From positions 12,540,211-12,604,210 of the forward strand of contig CM075104.1 of the NCBI GenBank assembly GCA_037576195.1: a stretch of 64,000 nucleotides of DNA, written 5' to 3'. This stretch comes from Phytoseiulus persimilis (taxonomy: Eukaryota; Arthropoda; Arachnida; Mesostigmata; Phytoseiidae). Under the pieces are notes generated by a model. The model did not search any database, had not been told where the DNA came from, and was given only the letters and a program-made list of their open reading frames with translations. The position numbers were made by a program, and so were the translations under genes. Shown in pieces: positions 25,210 through 36,003 of this stretch (position 1 is its first letter; every line of letters begins with the position of its first letter).

Positions 25210-25689
25210 GGCTGGACACACCACGCACATCTTTCTTCCGGACTCCGATCTGTCCGTGGCTTTGACAGCGGAAACACTTGCGACCAGGAACGCGCCGAAC
25301 ACAATGTTTCCTTTCCTCTCTTTCCGACGCAGCACTCGGAAGATTTGTTAGTCTTGGTAAACTCTGTGCGAGAGAAACCGGCTAGCAGTGCTTTCTGCGG
25401 TTGCTAACATACACACTTTTCCACGGCACTTCTTCACCTCTTGATCCGGTCAGCATCATGTTGAAACTATATTATTATCCGGCTCAGTGCCATCCATTAT
25501 TCAATCTCTGCATCCGCTCGTTATTGATCGGAAATCTCGACTGAACTGTTAGATTATCGCAGCGGAGCGTCGTCGGTTGTGCCTGAAGCTCTTCTCGCCC
25601 CTCAAGCTAACCCTTCATTTCGTTCAGGAGTTCCATGAACTGCGGAAGCAGCGCGAGAGCCGTTTCTTTGAATGACCGCTTCGAATTGG
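25210..25689. other. No recognisable gene
   Basis: Nothing recognised between the hAT-like element and repeat R copy 3. Confidence 0.4.
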
Positions 25690-25960
25690 GCCAGTCGGAA
25701 TCGGACTCGCGAGTCCGACAAGGCTGTATTTATTGCTGTCGTCGCACTCGCAAGTCCGAGTCCACGGATTTGAGCGGAAGCCGACACTAAAGAAGAGCTG
25801 AAGCCCTCGTTTCTTGAGGCTCTCTTGGGCGGAATGGATACTCAGGATGACGTGCAATCCCGCCGATCTGCTCTTTGTTCGAATAAAACACTGCTTCCGG
25901 CATCAATGAAAACTTCAATCCTGGGTATAATTAATCAAGAGCGTTTATGACACCGATCGC
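25690..25960. repeat. Dispersed repeat R, copy 3
   Basis: Partner of 15040-15430 and 18930-19060. The shared long block contains cttgaggctct, cgatctgctct, aaacactgcttccggcatca and, further right, an acaccgatcgct word matching acactgatcgct at the beginning of the 15.4 kb IR pseudogene. A very weak M1-like peptide (MTPIAAFF) lies just downstream, so an IR fragment may once have followed here too. Confidence 0.7.
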
Positions 25961-27509
25961 TGCTTTTTTTGCTCACAACTGCTTTGAAATCGGATGTTCC
26001 GCTCATATCGGATCATTCGCCCAAATCGGGTCGTCCGCTCGACTTGGGCGGAATCTGTTGAAGTCAGATCCATGTCTCGGTTTTAGTGTTGAACACGTCG
26101 TTGTGTTGATATTTTCGGAGGTATTTGAAGATACTCACCGAGACTCTCGGACTCGTGGATTTCTGCGGCCCCCAATCAGGATGCCTCGCCATGCTTGTTA
26201 CATTGAAAAACTCGAGGTCTTCGAGGTATATTTTCGCTCCGGAACCTCAGAGTAGAGGCGAAGTCCGATCGTTGCATCTGATTTTTCACCCTTGTGACGA
26301 ACCATTGCTATTTGTCGATGGAGAGGCAACGTTCAGCTCACTTTGATTCTGCCTCGCGTCAGAGATCGAGTCAACGAATATAACAAACTCCGCTGTCTCC
26401 CATATATTTTCAACGATCCGAAGAACTGCAAGAGACTCTACAATACTTTCCTGAGAATCGCCATCTCGAAGGTATTCTTGACAGATGAACCTGACTATCG
26501 CGGCGCCAACACAGCTCCTAATTCCGGAGAGTGAGTGAAGTTCCTGTTTCGACGCCTGGGAACAGACCAGTTGTGGGAACAAGAGCTAAACGATGATCAT
26601 GAAATGTCTAACCGATATGATATCCTAACTCCATCTGAAATCCATTCAACGAACAAAGAGAAATCACCTCAGATAGAGGGGTTTTCATACCATGGAAGCA
26701 GACTAATGTGCTCTTGGTAGGAAATCATTCGGCCGAGCGGGTTTCTGTTGAGAACTTCTGCACTCCTTTTTTGAAATTCGGTTTGTGAGCCGCAGATCGA
26801 AGAGATTTCCGTGGTAGATTCCATGCTCCGTTCTGCGGAGAAGATCAGTGACACTCTCGCGGGAGCTGAGGAGCAGCCCGAAAATACCAAGAAAGCCGAT
26901 ACCTATGATTGAGTCCTACGGGTACCCAGGGATCGAAATATCGGTCGAACACGAAATATTATCCCAACATTGGAAGAAGCTCATAGATAATGTCGATGTC
27001 GATGCGGAGCCCTGGAAACCGACGAATACGTCATTCTTGAATGCGAGGAGGGAAAATACTTCCGGGCGGAATGCCCGTGCCGACTGAGACTCCAAGAAGG
27101 ACGCAGGGAATCTCAAGGCGATGGGAGAGCTCTGAAATGTGATCCGTGAACGCAAGACGATTGAGCCCTGACATGGGAAGAGAAATATGTGCATACTTGG
27201 GATCTGATCAAGAACTCATGGGTGCTCATTGACGATCGGTCGAAACAACAACGAATCCTTCCCTGGGGTCGGTGGAGATGAGCATCGTACACGTGGGCAC
27301 TGTGCTCATCCATAGAGCTTAGTTTCATTACTGGTTTCACGGCATCGGACGGTCGAGGCTCGTCGATTATTCATGAGGACATCCTTGAGTGACGCTTGAA
27401 ACGATTCTTGATCTCGAATTCTGCATGTGTTGTTGAGCCTGCGTAGCTGAGGTAAACGCTCACATTCTGAGGTAGCTACAGAGTCCGATAGCTGTCAGAG
27501 CCAAGCGGG
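25961..27509. other. No certain gene upstream of the intact IR
   Basis: No promoter element can be identified with confidence. Minus-strand frames at 26286-26582, 26669-26890, 26916-27194 and 27113-27340 follow each other with stops and frame changes. One frame reads IIGIGFLGIFGLLL, a possible membrane span. This might be a decayed membrane protein on the opposite strand, but no family motif is visible. Confidence 0.3.
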
Positions 27510-29150
27510 ATGCTCCTGCGGGCCTTGTCGATGACTTGCCTACTATTAGCTCAGTATGAAGACCGTTTCACGCCCACCATCGTGTACTTCGACATGGACG
27601 GCGGACGATTTGAGCCGGGATTCGACTGCGTTTTCCAGCGAAGCCACTTGACCTCGACGAATTTCAGCTACCTTCTTGAGCTCATCAAACGAAGCTTCCC
27701 TCTCCGAAGGAAGTTTGTCATCATGGCCACAGAAACTGCGAGTGAACATCTGATAGCTCGACAGACTGTGCCAGAACAATATCGTCCTTTTCTGGGCTTC
27801 AGCCGATGGCTTCTGCACCTGCCGGACCCCTCTCCGGGACTCCATCTTGAAGAAGTGCTCCAGTGTTTTTCCATCTTTGTCAACGAAACGACCGCCGATG
27901 TCCCCAGTGACTTCGTCAGCTGTAAGGAACGGCGTCACCTGACCGCAGATAATGTTGGGAAAGTGGAGCGGTTCACAAGGAAGCCTCAAAGCTTCGTTTG
28001 CTCTTCGATATGCTTTGGAGGTCTGACTAGAAAAGGCGTCAAAACTAACAGAGCCATCGAGTGGCTCAGCATTCTGAGCGCCAGCAACTACTCGGTCGAT
28101 CCCGACGTTCTCTACATCGACCTGGAGGCACAATCAGAAGTTGAAGAGGAGGCTCGCCTCTTGGGGACCAGACGGCGAGATTTTTCCCTGAAGCCTCTCG
28201 TGATGAGTTATGAGAGAAGCGTTTCGATTAATTTCATCGCACCTGTGAAGTTTCTAGAATATCACATATTCGTCAAGCGTCGACTCCATAGAATTCTAAG
28301 AGATGATCGCCTCTTACGACTCTTCAATCCGTGGACGTGGATTTCTCTTCTTCTATCAACTCTACTACAGATATTCTTCGTCGCTGCTCTCCACCGCGGT
28401 CCAGCCTCGGATGCGGCTTGCTTTGTATGCGCTCTGCTCTTCGGTCAGAATGAGCAGAAGTTGCTAAAGGTCTCCCGGTGCCTCCTTCTATCGTTCGGAA
28501 TCGCCGGATTTGTGATCGGCTCCGCGTTCCGACACAACCTCACGTCAAGCTTCAACGTACCAACTATTCTGATTCTCAACGACGTCAATGATCTTCAACG
28601 CGGTTTAACGCATAATCTGGTGCATGATGTATGCGTGAATCGAGGGGAGTTCGTTTTCTCAGCGGCAGATGCCATGAGGAACCACCCGCTTCTAAAAGTC
28701 CTGGGAGAGCTGAAGGAAGGGAATGAGCTCTCCACCTACGATTCGTCAGATGCATGTTTGAATCGTGTCATCGGTCATCAAACAACAGCTGCTGTATTGC
28801 ATCCAGCGCACATCTACGTCGGCGAAATTTCTCTCGGAACGAAAGTTCGGATCGGAAGGCCCATCCCATTGCCTTTTTTGAGTAGTTTCAGTGTGCCGCC
28901 TTGGTCGCCTTATGAAAAGACACTGAGCAGGATCTCGAGGAGCTGTTTCGAATCGAGGTTGGAAAGAAGCGACTTCAACGTTCGGACTCTGAACACGGCA
29001 TGGGAATTAGATCCCTCAGAAAGTCTCCACGTCCTTGATCTGGTCGATTTTAAAGCTGTGTTTGTCTCGCTGCTTGCTGGCATCGTCTTGTCCTCTGGCT
29101 TGATGTTCTCGGAATGGATGACACCACGATTCCCGAACGATTCTACATAG
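27510..29150 (+). CDS. Divergent ionotropic receptor (iGluR-like chemoreceptor)
   Basis: An uninterrupted 546-codon frame, by far the longest in the window, probably a ligand-gated cation channel in a sensory neuron membrane. The ATG is followed by a short hydrophobic stretch (MLLRALSMTCLLLA) that could be a signal peptide. Residues about 15-190 form a short N-terminal part without a recognisable amino-terminal domain. Then comes the first ligand-binding lobe with DFSLKPLVMSYERSVSINF (about 224-242), in which Arg236 aligns with the ligand-binding arginine of glutamate receptors. M1 is about 276-294, the pore loop about 300-316, and M3 about 322-342, running into RHNLTSSFNVP in place of the classical SYTANLAAF. 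The second lobe spans 350-510, M4 about 516-536, with a ten-residue tail. There are no introns. The usual size for such IRs is 500-650 residues. Related broken copies lie on the same strand at 15.4, 30.8 and 35.8 kb. Confidence 0.85.
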   Translation: MLLRALSMTCLLLAQYEDRFTPTIVYFDMDGGRFEPGFDCVFQRSHLTSTNFSYLLELIKRSFPLRRKFVIMATETASEHLIARQTVPEQYRPFLGFSRWLLHLPDPSPGLHLEEVLQCFSIFVNETTADVPSDFVSCKERRHLTADNVGKVERFTRKPQSFVCSSICFGGLTRKGVKTNRAIEWLSILSASNYSVDPDVLYIDLEAQSEVEEEARLLGTRRRDFSLKPLVMSYERSVSINFIAPVKFLEYHIFVKRRLHRILRDDRLLRLFNPWTWISLLLSTLLQIFFVAALHRGPASDAACFVCALLFGQNEQKLLKVSRCLLLSFGIAGFVIGSAFRHNLTSSFNVPTILILNDVNDLQRGLTHNLVHDVCVNRGEFVFSAADAMRNHPLLKVLGELKEGNELSTYDSSDACLNRVIGHQTTAAVLHPAHIYVGEISLGTKVRIGRPIPLPFLSSFSVPPWSPYEKTLSRISRSCFESRLERSDFNVRTLNTAWELDPSESLHVLDLVDFKAVFVSLLAGIVLSSGLMFSEWMTPRFPNDST

Positions 29151-29610
29151 GAGACACAATGACTTCAACCCTCGCGTGTTCTCCAGCATATAATACCGGC
29201 ATTTCTTGGCTCTGAACTCGCTGACTTCACTGTCATAGGATTCTTTGCGTCCAACGATTATCTATCGAGTTGTCTCGAGCCCTGCTCCCCAAGAGGAATC
29301 ATTGACGAGGCAGTTCTCGCACAGCATTCTCATCTGAACATCGATTGAACCCACCCTGAATGCATCTCACCGACCGCAAACCCCCTAAGCGATTTCGTCT
29401 GTCGCATGGGGTTTGAATCGGGAAACGAACAGTCCGAGCATCTGTGTGAGCATAAATATTCCGACGCAGTTCTGCTCCCATGACGATTCATGTTAGCTTC
29501 CAGAGGTTCTTTCCTGACCTCTTGAAGCGCGCGAGACCCACTGTTTCTCCGCCCCTGCCAACAAAGTACCCCACCGAGCTGTGGCTATCTCCAGGTGCGT
29601 TCAGCGGTTA
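29151..29610. other. 3' flank of the IR gene
   Basis: No canonical AATAAA is evident close to the stop. A cataaat word lies near 29450. Nothing else is recognised before the fold-back repeat. Confidence 0.4.
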
Positions 29611-30236
29611 GGGTCCGACAAGCCGAAAATTCGAACCCGAAACGCATGAAGCCGAAAAATCGAGCCCGAAAAGCATGGAGCCGGAAACCTCCTCTCCCAA
29701 CGGCGGAGTGTTCAGGACTGGTTTGGCGGGATGGGATTTCTGTATCGCTTCGTCGATCTGTACCTTTGTGAGACTCACTTGGATGACACGCACCTGCTGC
29801 GAAGAATCAGTGTTTCGATGCCGGTTTTCCCTCTTCGGTGGGAAAGAACAAGGTGTTGTAACAGCGTATTCTGCGAATAGTACTGGAGCTGGAGGTGATG
29901 ATTCCTCTTCAGTTCTAGCGAGTTGACTTCGGAAACTTCAAGATTCGCGCTCAGCAGATTGCTTCCTGTAGCAGCTACACCTTTGCTCAGTTCGAACTAG
30001 GGACCGTAGACGCGACACAGCGAGGACGTAAGCGAGGCAGAAGAAGTAGGTAGGTTGAGCATAACGAAGGTGCAATTCCTCCCCGCTAAGCCAGTCCCGA
30101 CCGCTCCGCTGTTGGGAGAGGAGGTTTCCGGCTTCACGCTCTTCAACTTCGTGCCTTCCGGCTTCATGCTTTTCGGGCTCGACTTTTCGGCTTCATGCAT
30201 TTCTGGCTCGATTTTTCGGCATCCAGGGTATACACC
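29611..30236. repeat. Fold-back repeat, copy 2
   Basis: The left arm 29611-29776 contains gagcccgaaaagcatggagc-type words and cctcctctcccaacgg. The right arm, about 30060-30236, is its reverse complement with ttgggagaggaggtttccgg and ttcgggctcgacttttcgg. The interior (from 29900) matches the interior of copy 1 from 10869, for example gattcctcttcag and gctcagcagattgcttcctg. Both copies lie in the same orientation about 19.2 kb apart. The two arms therefore encode mirror-image peptides (ETSSPNGG on one strand, ETSSPNSG on the other), which are by-products. Confidence 0.8.
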
Positions 30237-30789
30237 GCGTTCAGCCTCACCTACGTGAAGCCTGACCCTGGACTGGACTCTGTTAGAAATGGCTGACAGA
30301 AAGGTGTAATACATATGTCTATGGGAATCGAAGCCAGTTCCCGATTCTGAGAATTTGCCATGTTAGGTTCCGAATAGTCTCGGAGACAGTCAGTGTTTGA
30401 TGATCACTTCGACCCATCAAGTCGCTTTTCTGCACATCGATAAATGAGATACATACCCGCATGGGATCGATGCTAGAAATAGTGCTCCCTTGCAGTCTAA
30501 TGGATTCGGTATCTAACGTTGAAGAATAGCCTCAGATCTATTATTGATCTCGATGTTCACCTCTCAAGTCTAATGTTCTCTTCAGATGAATATTTCGCAA
30601 CTCATCGAATACAACTACGAGCGATTGAGCCGGAGTGAGGCGTTACCCTCATGAATTATAGTTCTCGTGAACCCAGGCTCAGAACCGTTCCTCGGATCGA
30701 AATGCCGCACTCGTTGTCGCAAAGCTTACCGGTGGGACTCCCGGTGTTGGTGGGAGAATCTCTCTCTGCCTCGCAGGACGATCAGCTGA

Positions 30790-31440
30790 CGAAGTTGTGC
30801 AGGAGGCTCTCTCGAGCCTGGTTTGAACTTGTTCTCTTTCAGCTCAACCAGCGCTGCCCTCGAACGCGAGTCGTTCTTTCAACGGAGTCATCTGACCTCG
30901 TCGAGTTCATCACATCGCCCGAAGCTGATCGAGCAGAGCTCACGTTTCGGGCCTCTTCGTTCGCCCCGGCCAGCTGGTAGATCTCATGTAGGAGAGACGC
31001 TTTGGTGTACTTCCATCGCATCCTACGAGTACTGTACCATGTAACGTGTGTGTGAGAGGAAACCCTCCCCATCTTCGCGGGTCCGGGCGAAACACTCGCA
31101 TTCGGAAGATTCGAGCCTCCCCTTGTTATTGTAGATACTTTGAAGGATTGTTTAGAGACGTGCATAAGCTCATTACAAACGGAACGTCAAGCGGATCACG
31201 CCATTATTCACCCGAGCTATGCTGCCGCCTTGCAACGAGCTTGAATTCACGTTGTGTTATAACTGCTATCGGAGAAGAGAATCAGCGAGCCTCTCGCAGT
31301 GGGGTCGCATGTGGATCGAGCTTATCGCCGTGGCTACCATACGGGAAAACAATGAGCAGGATCTCGCAGAGCCCGGAGGTGCGCCCTGAGCAAGGGCAAA
31401 CGTCTGAGTTCCCCAGCTCGGTTAGCTCGTACCCTGTTGT
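30790..31440 (+). pseudogene. Ionotropic-receptor pseudogene with internal deletion
   Basis: The 5' part encodes FFQRSHLTSSSSSHRPKLIE, matching VFQRSHLTSTNFSYLLELIK of the intact IR (its residues about 43-62). The 3' part encodes LETCISSLQTERQADHAIIH, equivalent to DACLNRVIGHQTTAAVLH, and in a further frame SLSPWLPYGKTMSRISQS, against SVPPWSPYEKTLSRISRS, which belongs to the late S2 lobe. The first binding lobe and M1-M3 are missing between them. In-frame stops and at least two frameshifts are present. It lies about 1.7 kb downstream of the intact gene on the same strand, separated by the fold-back repeat. Confidence 0.85.
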
Positions 31441-33995
31441 GCGTGCGCCCGAAATAATAATACGACGCGCATACGATGGAATCCTCGAATGGAAGCTCAT
31501 AAACATAGCTCCAAGGACCATTATTCGGAATAAACACTCGCGTTATAGACGCGTTCTGTTTCCAGGAGCCGAAATCCTTGCCTTCCTCTTCTGACTTCCA
31601 CATTGTCCCACTTCTCCGTGGGCAGTGGGAAGCTCATCAAGCGGCGGCCCGGAGATAGATTTTTTTTTCCAGAGCGAAGCTCGTTAAAGGACGCAACTTG
31701 TTGCTCAAATAACGCCAAAGAGTATTTCTCAAATATCATTATTGAGAGCTCCAGAGGACAAACCGTAAATATCCTCAACTATCGGCTGCCTCCGATGAGC
31801 GAGCGGTCCCCAATAACTAGGCGGATCTCATTGCTCCAAGCGATGCTTCTCGAGCAATGACAAGGAATTTGGACTACGGTGATTCTAGTTGTCGATGGAA
31901 ACGCGATTATCTTGGGAACCAAGATGGCCAGCGACTTCTGCTCGGTCGCATTCGAGCCGGGAGCTGTCCTCGATGAAGAACGAAACGGGCAGCCCCTATA
32001 GAACGGTCTGTCTCCGATAAACGAGCATTTCTCCGTTTCCCGACGGGACCCCTGATACCTGGATCCTGTTTTTTTTCGGATGATGATGTTCTCGGAAGTT
32101 TCAGGCCCCGAACTGAGGAGAAATTCATCTATCCGTCCTAACTGACATTCCAACCACTTCGGAAGTAGACAGCCGCTATTCATGACCAATCATCTTCCCG
32201 CCATCTTCCACCAATTATCTTCTCCGATGGAATATTCCACACACCCGTTGAACCAAAGTATTCCTAGTCTTGATGGGTTCAGGACGACAGTCACTTTGCT
32301 CGATCATATCAACCTTCCTCCGCACAAGTTCGTTGATGGAATCGCGGCCGCACTATAGAAGCCGGGGACCATGTTTCGCATCTAAATACATGTCTCAGCC
32401 AATATTGGCTTACCGAAGCCTTCTTTTCGCCCAAACGTGGGGTCATTTTTCAGGAGGTTAATGACGTCTTCCGCATGCGTTTTCCTGGATTGGCTCCCCC
32501 CTTGGAGTCTTTAGCGTTTCCGTCCAGCGATGCGCATGTATTCTCAACAAAGAATGCATCGACGTCTGGTGGTTACGGGTATCTATTTTGAGAGTTTTCA
32601 GGGAACCTGAGTGCTCTCTCTGCGGCCAGGAAGTGGGAGGAAGCCATTTCTGGAATGTTCTGAGGTCCGCGAATGACTGATGCGGCCATCAACCTCGAAC
32701 TCCGCCTGCGAGGAGCCGTTTCCGACGGAGCCCGTCTTCGCCACACATCGCGGTTACTAACTCGAGGCACGCACCTCCGATGCGACCCCTGACGCGGGTG
32801 ATTGAATTAGAATAAAATGCTCCCTCCTCGAGGCGATCGCTCAACATACACACCATATTCACGGGTTGGTTTCGGTTCCACCAGACAGCAACCTCCCACG
32901 ATGATTGGGCGCTAAACGCAGCGTCGGTCGGAATCGTCCGTCATCACACGATCTGCTCTCTTTTTCCGTTGCAAACGACGAGTCACGTCTTGCAGTTCAT
33001 AGGCAGAAGCGAGAACTCCGGCATAGTCGAAACAGTCGATTGTCTATGGAGTTCCTATTAACCGAGGTCAGGTATATTGACTTTGCACTAATGTTGCGGT
33101 GACCGACCGCTGATCCGCAGGTTCCACGGGGAAATTTGGATAGGTTTTGAGCCAACAGAGGACGATTGTCAACCCCTGGAGGAGCATTCGGATGAATCAC
33201 TCTATCTACGATGCTGTCAAGGCCGCCCAGATTGATCCGTTTGTTGTTTCCGTGGATGACTTGGAATGAGCCGACGGGGGCTTCACAACTTCTCAATTTC
33301 CCGCAGTGGGAAAGATGAACTTGTAATTCGAAGCTGAATTCGGATCGTCAACTATCCGGGTGGATTCTATTTTCAATCCTTCGAAACAGTCGGAGGCATC
33401 GATTGAAAGCCGCTTGGATCCAATTCACGGCGTAACCGATCTGTCCATCGATACGCATAGAAAGCTATGACCGCTGACGACCCCCAATGGTCCAGTTCGA
33501 CTCCAGTTCACGTTGGTGAGAAGAGTATTAGGATGTATCTTGCAAGCGACAATTGCTCCGCACAGTGCTCACAGACAGAGCCGATCCGTTGCCGTACTCC
33601 GCTTATCGAAAACCATGATCCGAGCTTCGTGGCTAGGGGTCGCAAACTCGGGCTCGTGGATTTTTCCGACCCTCTTCTTGTGGCACTCAATTACGAGTCA
33701 AACTCACAACAAAGTCAAAGTTGTTCACGGCGAGGTCAGCTCAGACTTTGTTTTCCGGCTGAACCTCTCAGCCAGCCCTCAGAAGTGTCCCGGAATCACC
33801 TTTCGGTATTGCTTCAGTAACACTCCCTATCGCCTCGCAAATCCCATTGCGGGCGGTGGGCTTGGGTCTTAAGACGGTTCAGATTCAATTCTGATATGAA
33901 TTAAATCCTCTTTTTACCACATAAGAAATTTCGTCGCGATCTCTAGCTTAGCGTGGCGTTGGTTTATGCCACACGGCCAACGAGCCGACCGAGGT
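31441..33995. other. No recognisable gene
   Basis: Short overlapping frames without known motifs. A 17-base word, cgaggtcagctcagact, at 33731-33747 recurs at 33990-34006, right at the left edge of the LINE fragment. Nothing else is recognised. Confidence 0.4.
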
Positions 33996-34017
33996 CAGCT
34001 CAGACTGGCCATGCTCT

Positions 34018-35316
34018 CACAGAGGTGTGAAACAAGGCTGCCCCTTGAGCAGCATCCTGTTCATACTATACATAACAGAGCTTGAGAAACGACTGATTGA
34101 AAGTAAGCGCGGATTTCGAATCAGGCGGAGAGGAAACTTTTGGAACACTCGGGAACCGAAACACTTCGTGCTACCCGGGTTGTTCTTTGCGGATGACATA
34201 GTGCTACTCGCACACAACCACAAGGATCTAGAAGAGCTTCTTATCATCACCTCGGCATTCGGAAGGGTTAGAAGATTGACCTTCAACCCCCTTAAAGTGC
34301 AGTGGTTGTGTTCTCAAACTACTCAGTCGGCGACTGCTACGGCCTCCAGATACAAGGCAAAGCCCTACCTGTCAGCCGAGAGTACACATATCTAGGGATC
34401 ACCCTGAGTGACGACTCCAACTACCTCTCCAAGAAAGGAGAGAGATGGAAGACGGATGCGAAGAGAGTCCTTCACCAGATGCACGCCCAGACACTATGGG
34501 GATCCAACAAGTTTGAAATGTCCAAAACATTCTGGAAAGGCGTCGCTGTCCCGAAAATCACATACGCAAACGCTGTTACCGTGATGACAACTAACACAGT
34601 GAACGAACTGGAGAAAGCCCAGCGCGAGGCAGCGCGATGGACACTGGGTATACCAGGATGGAAGGTAGCAAACGAATACCTTTCATCGGAGCTGAGCTGG
34701 AGCTCCTTCGAAGCGAGGGAAGCCAAAAGTAAGCTCAGGTATTTCGCGAGGATCCGCTCAATGCCGGACTCGAGATGGCCCAAAATGCTACTCGATGCAG
34801 TTGAGCTACAAAAAAACAAAACGAAAGCCTACCTAAGAATGGGAGTTCTCAGAACGAAATTCGATTGCGACGCACTGACGATCGAACACGACCACGAAAA
34901 TCAAGCACTCCTTGGAGTCTACTACCGGAAGCTATCGGAAAAAGCTAACACCGTAATAATAAGGCCTGGGAAGACGGGATGGAAAAGAGGTCCTCTCTCG
35001 AGCTGTACCGAGCCCAGAAAGAGTCAAGGACCACTATCACCCACATATGTACCATATATGACAATAGTAGAGGATCCTCCCTGCTAGCCCTAGCGAGAGC
35101 TGGAACCCTCCTAACAAAATGTCCAATACCATCTTCCAAGCTGCCCCGGACACATTCTGCGACCGATGTGGAGTTCACCCCGAAACAATCGCACACGTGA
35201 TCTTCGGATGCAATGAATTCTATTGCACCAACGAAGACCTCGCAGCTCGCCTCGGCCTAAGCAGCGAGCTGAATCATTCATTGGTGAACAAGACTAAGCG
35301 ACTTCTCGAAGAATAG
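34018..35316 (+). pseudogene. 5'-truncated non-LTR retrotransposon (LINE) ORF2
   Basis: The sequence opens inside a reverse transcriptase at RGVKQGCPLSSILF (motif before the catalytic box), followed by FFADDIVLLAHNHKDLEELL with the catalytic ADD. Near 34300 the frame shifts by one. The thumb and connection region then runs open from 34302 to about 34950 (for example AQREAARWTLGIPGWKVANE and AREAKSKLRYFARIRSM). A second shift near 34950-34960 leads to LARAGTLLT, and a third near 35115 to the terminal zinc-knuckle CDRCGVHPETIAHVIFGC and a stop at 35316. A poly(A)-signal-like aataaa lies at 35398-35403. The endonuclease and the first polymerase motifs are missing. Only three frameshifts in 1.3 kb suggests moderate age. 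The layout resembles retrotransposons common in tick and mite genomes. Confidence 0.9.
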
Positions 35317-35779
35317 GAACGCAACAAGAAAAGATCCGCTGAGCATGCACGCGCCTGAATTGAAAGGTTGATTTATAAATACAAGAAAATCAGATCCAAT
35401 AAACCATGAACCATGAGGTCAGGCGCCGCGCTCCGCCGCCGCGAGCCGCCCGGGCGCATGGCGGCTGGCAATCTCGACCTCTGGGGCGCGGTACACGGCT
35501 CTGCTGGCAAACGCTCGATATAGGCGAAAGTACGGTCCCTATTGTTGAGAACGGCCTCACGCGTTATTGAGCAAATGACGACTTGCTCCATGCGACTCCG
35601 CGTCGGAGTCTCAAACGAATGCCGGTGTCACGAAGGATGTCCCGATGAGTTTCGCCGACGATTTGCTTCTGCTGTCGCAACTCCGGAATCGTTGACGGCT
35701 CGTTAGAGTCATAGCCCAGTTGTGTATTCGGAAGGATTCTTTCGACTCTACAAAACCTGGGAACTCTCCCCGACCTGAT
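35317..35779. other. LINE 3' flank and possible second reverse-transcriptase scrap
   Basis: After the LINE comes a short tandem accatga accatga and a GC-rich stretch (35420-35470). At 35643-35675 a + frame reads MSFADDLLLLSQLRNR before a stop, which resembles a reverse-transcriptase catalytic box from another element. It is too short to be sure. Confidence 0.35.
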
Positions 35780-36003
35780 CAAAAATGACCCCTCCACGGC
35801 GCCAGCGCGTGTCTGTTGCACGGCCATCAGCTAGCTACCGCTTGCTGGCTGATCGGAGCATGTTGCACGTTACGTTCTCGGGTTTCAGCGGACTTGAGTA
35901 TCTGTCCATCTTCGCTAACGGAACCACAGGCAACATTCCAAGCGACTTCGTCAACCAAGCAGCGCGACGTCATATTAGTGCCGACGACTTTTGTGTGAGC
36001 TGA
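35780..36003 (+). pseudogene. Ionotropic-receptor fragment (N-terminal part)
   Basis: The peptide YLSIFANGTTGNIPSDFVNQ followed by AARRHISADDF matches CFSIFVNETTADVPSDFVSC followed by KERRHLTADNV of the intact IR (residues about 126-157). Upstream, ARPSASYRLLADRSMLHVTF is a plausible, weaker match to the preceding residues. The frame stops at 36001-36003, just after the conserved block, and no binding lobe or channel segment follows. It is the third broken relative downstream of the 15.4 kb copy and also lies on the + strand. Confidence 0.75.

Noticed and set aside
33984..35316. Target-site duplication of the LINE (cgaggtcagctcagact)
   Set aside because: Both copies of the word lie on the left side of the element, and none is seen after its 3' end.
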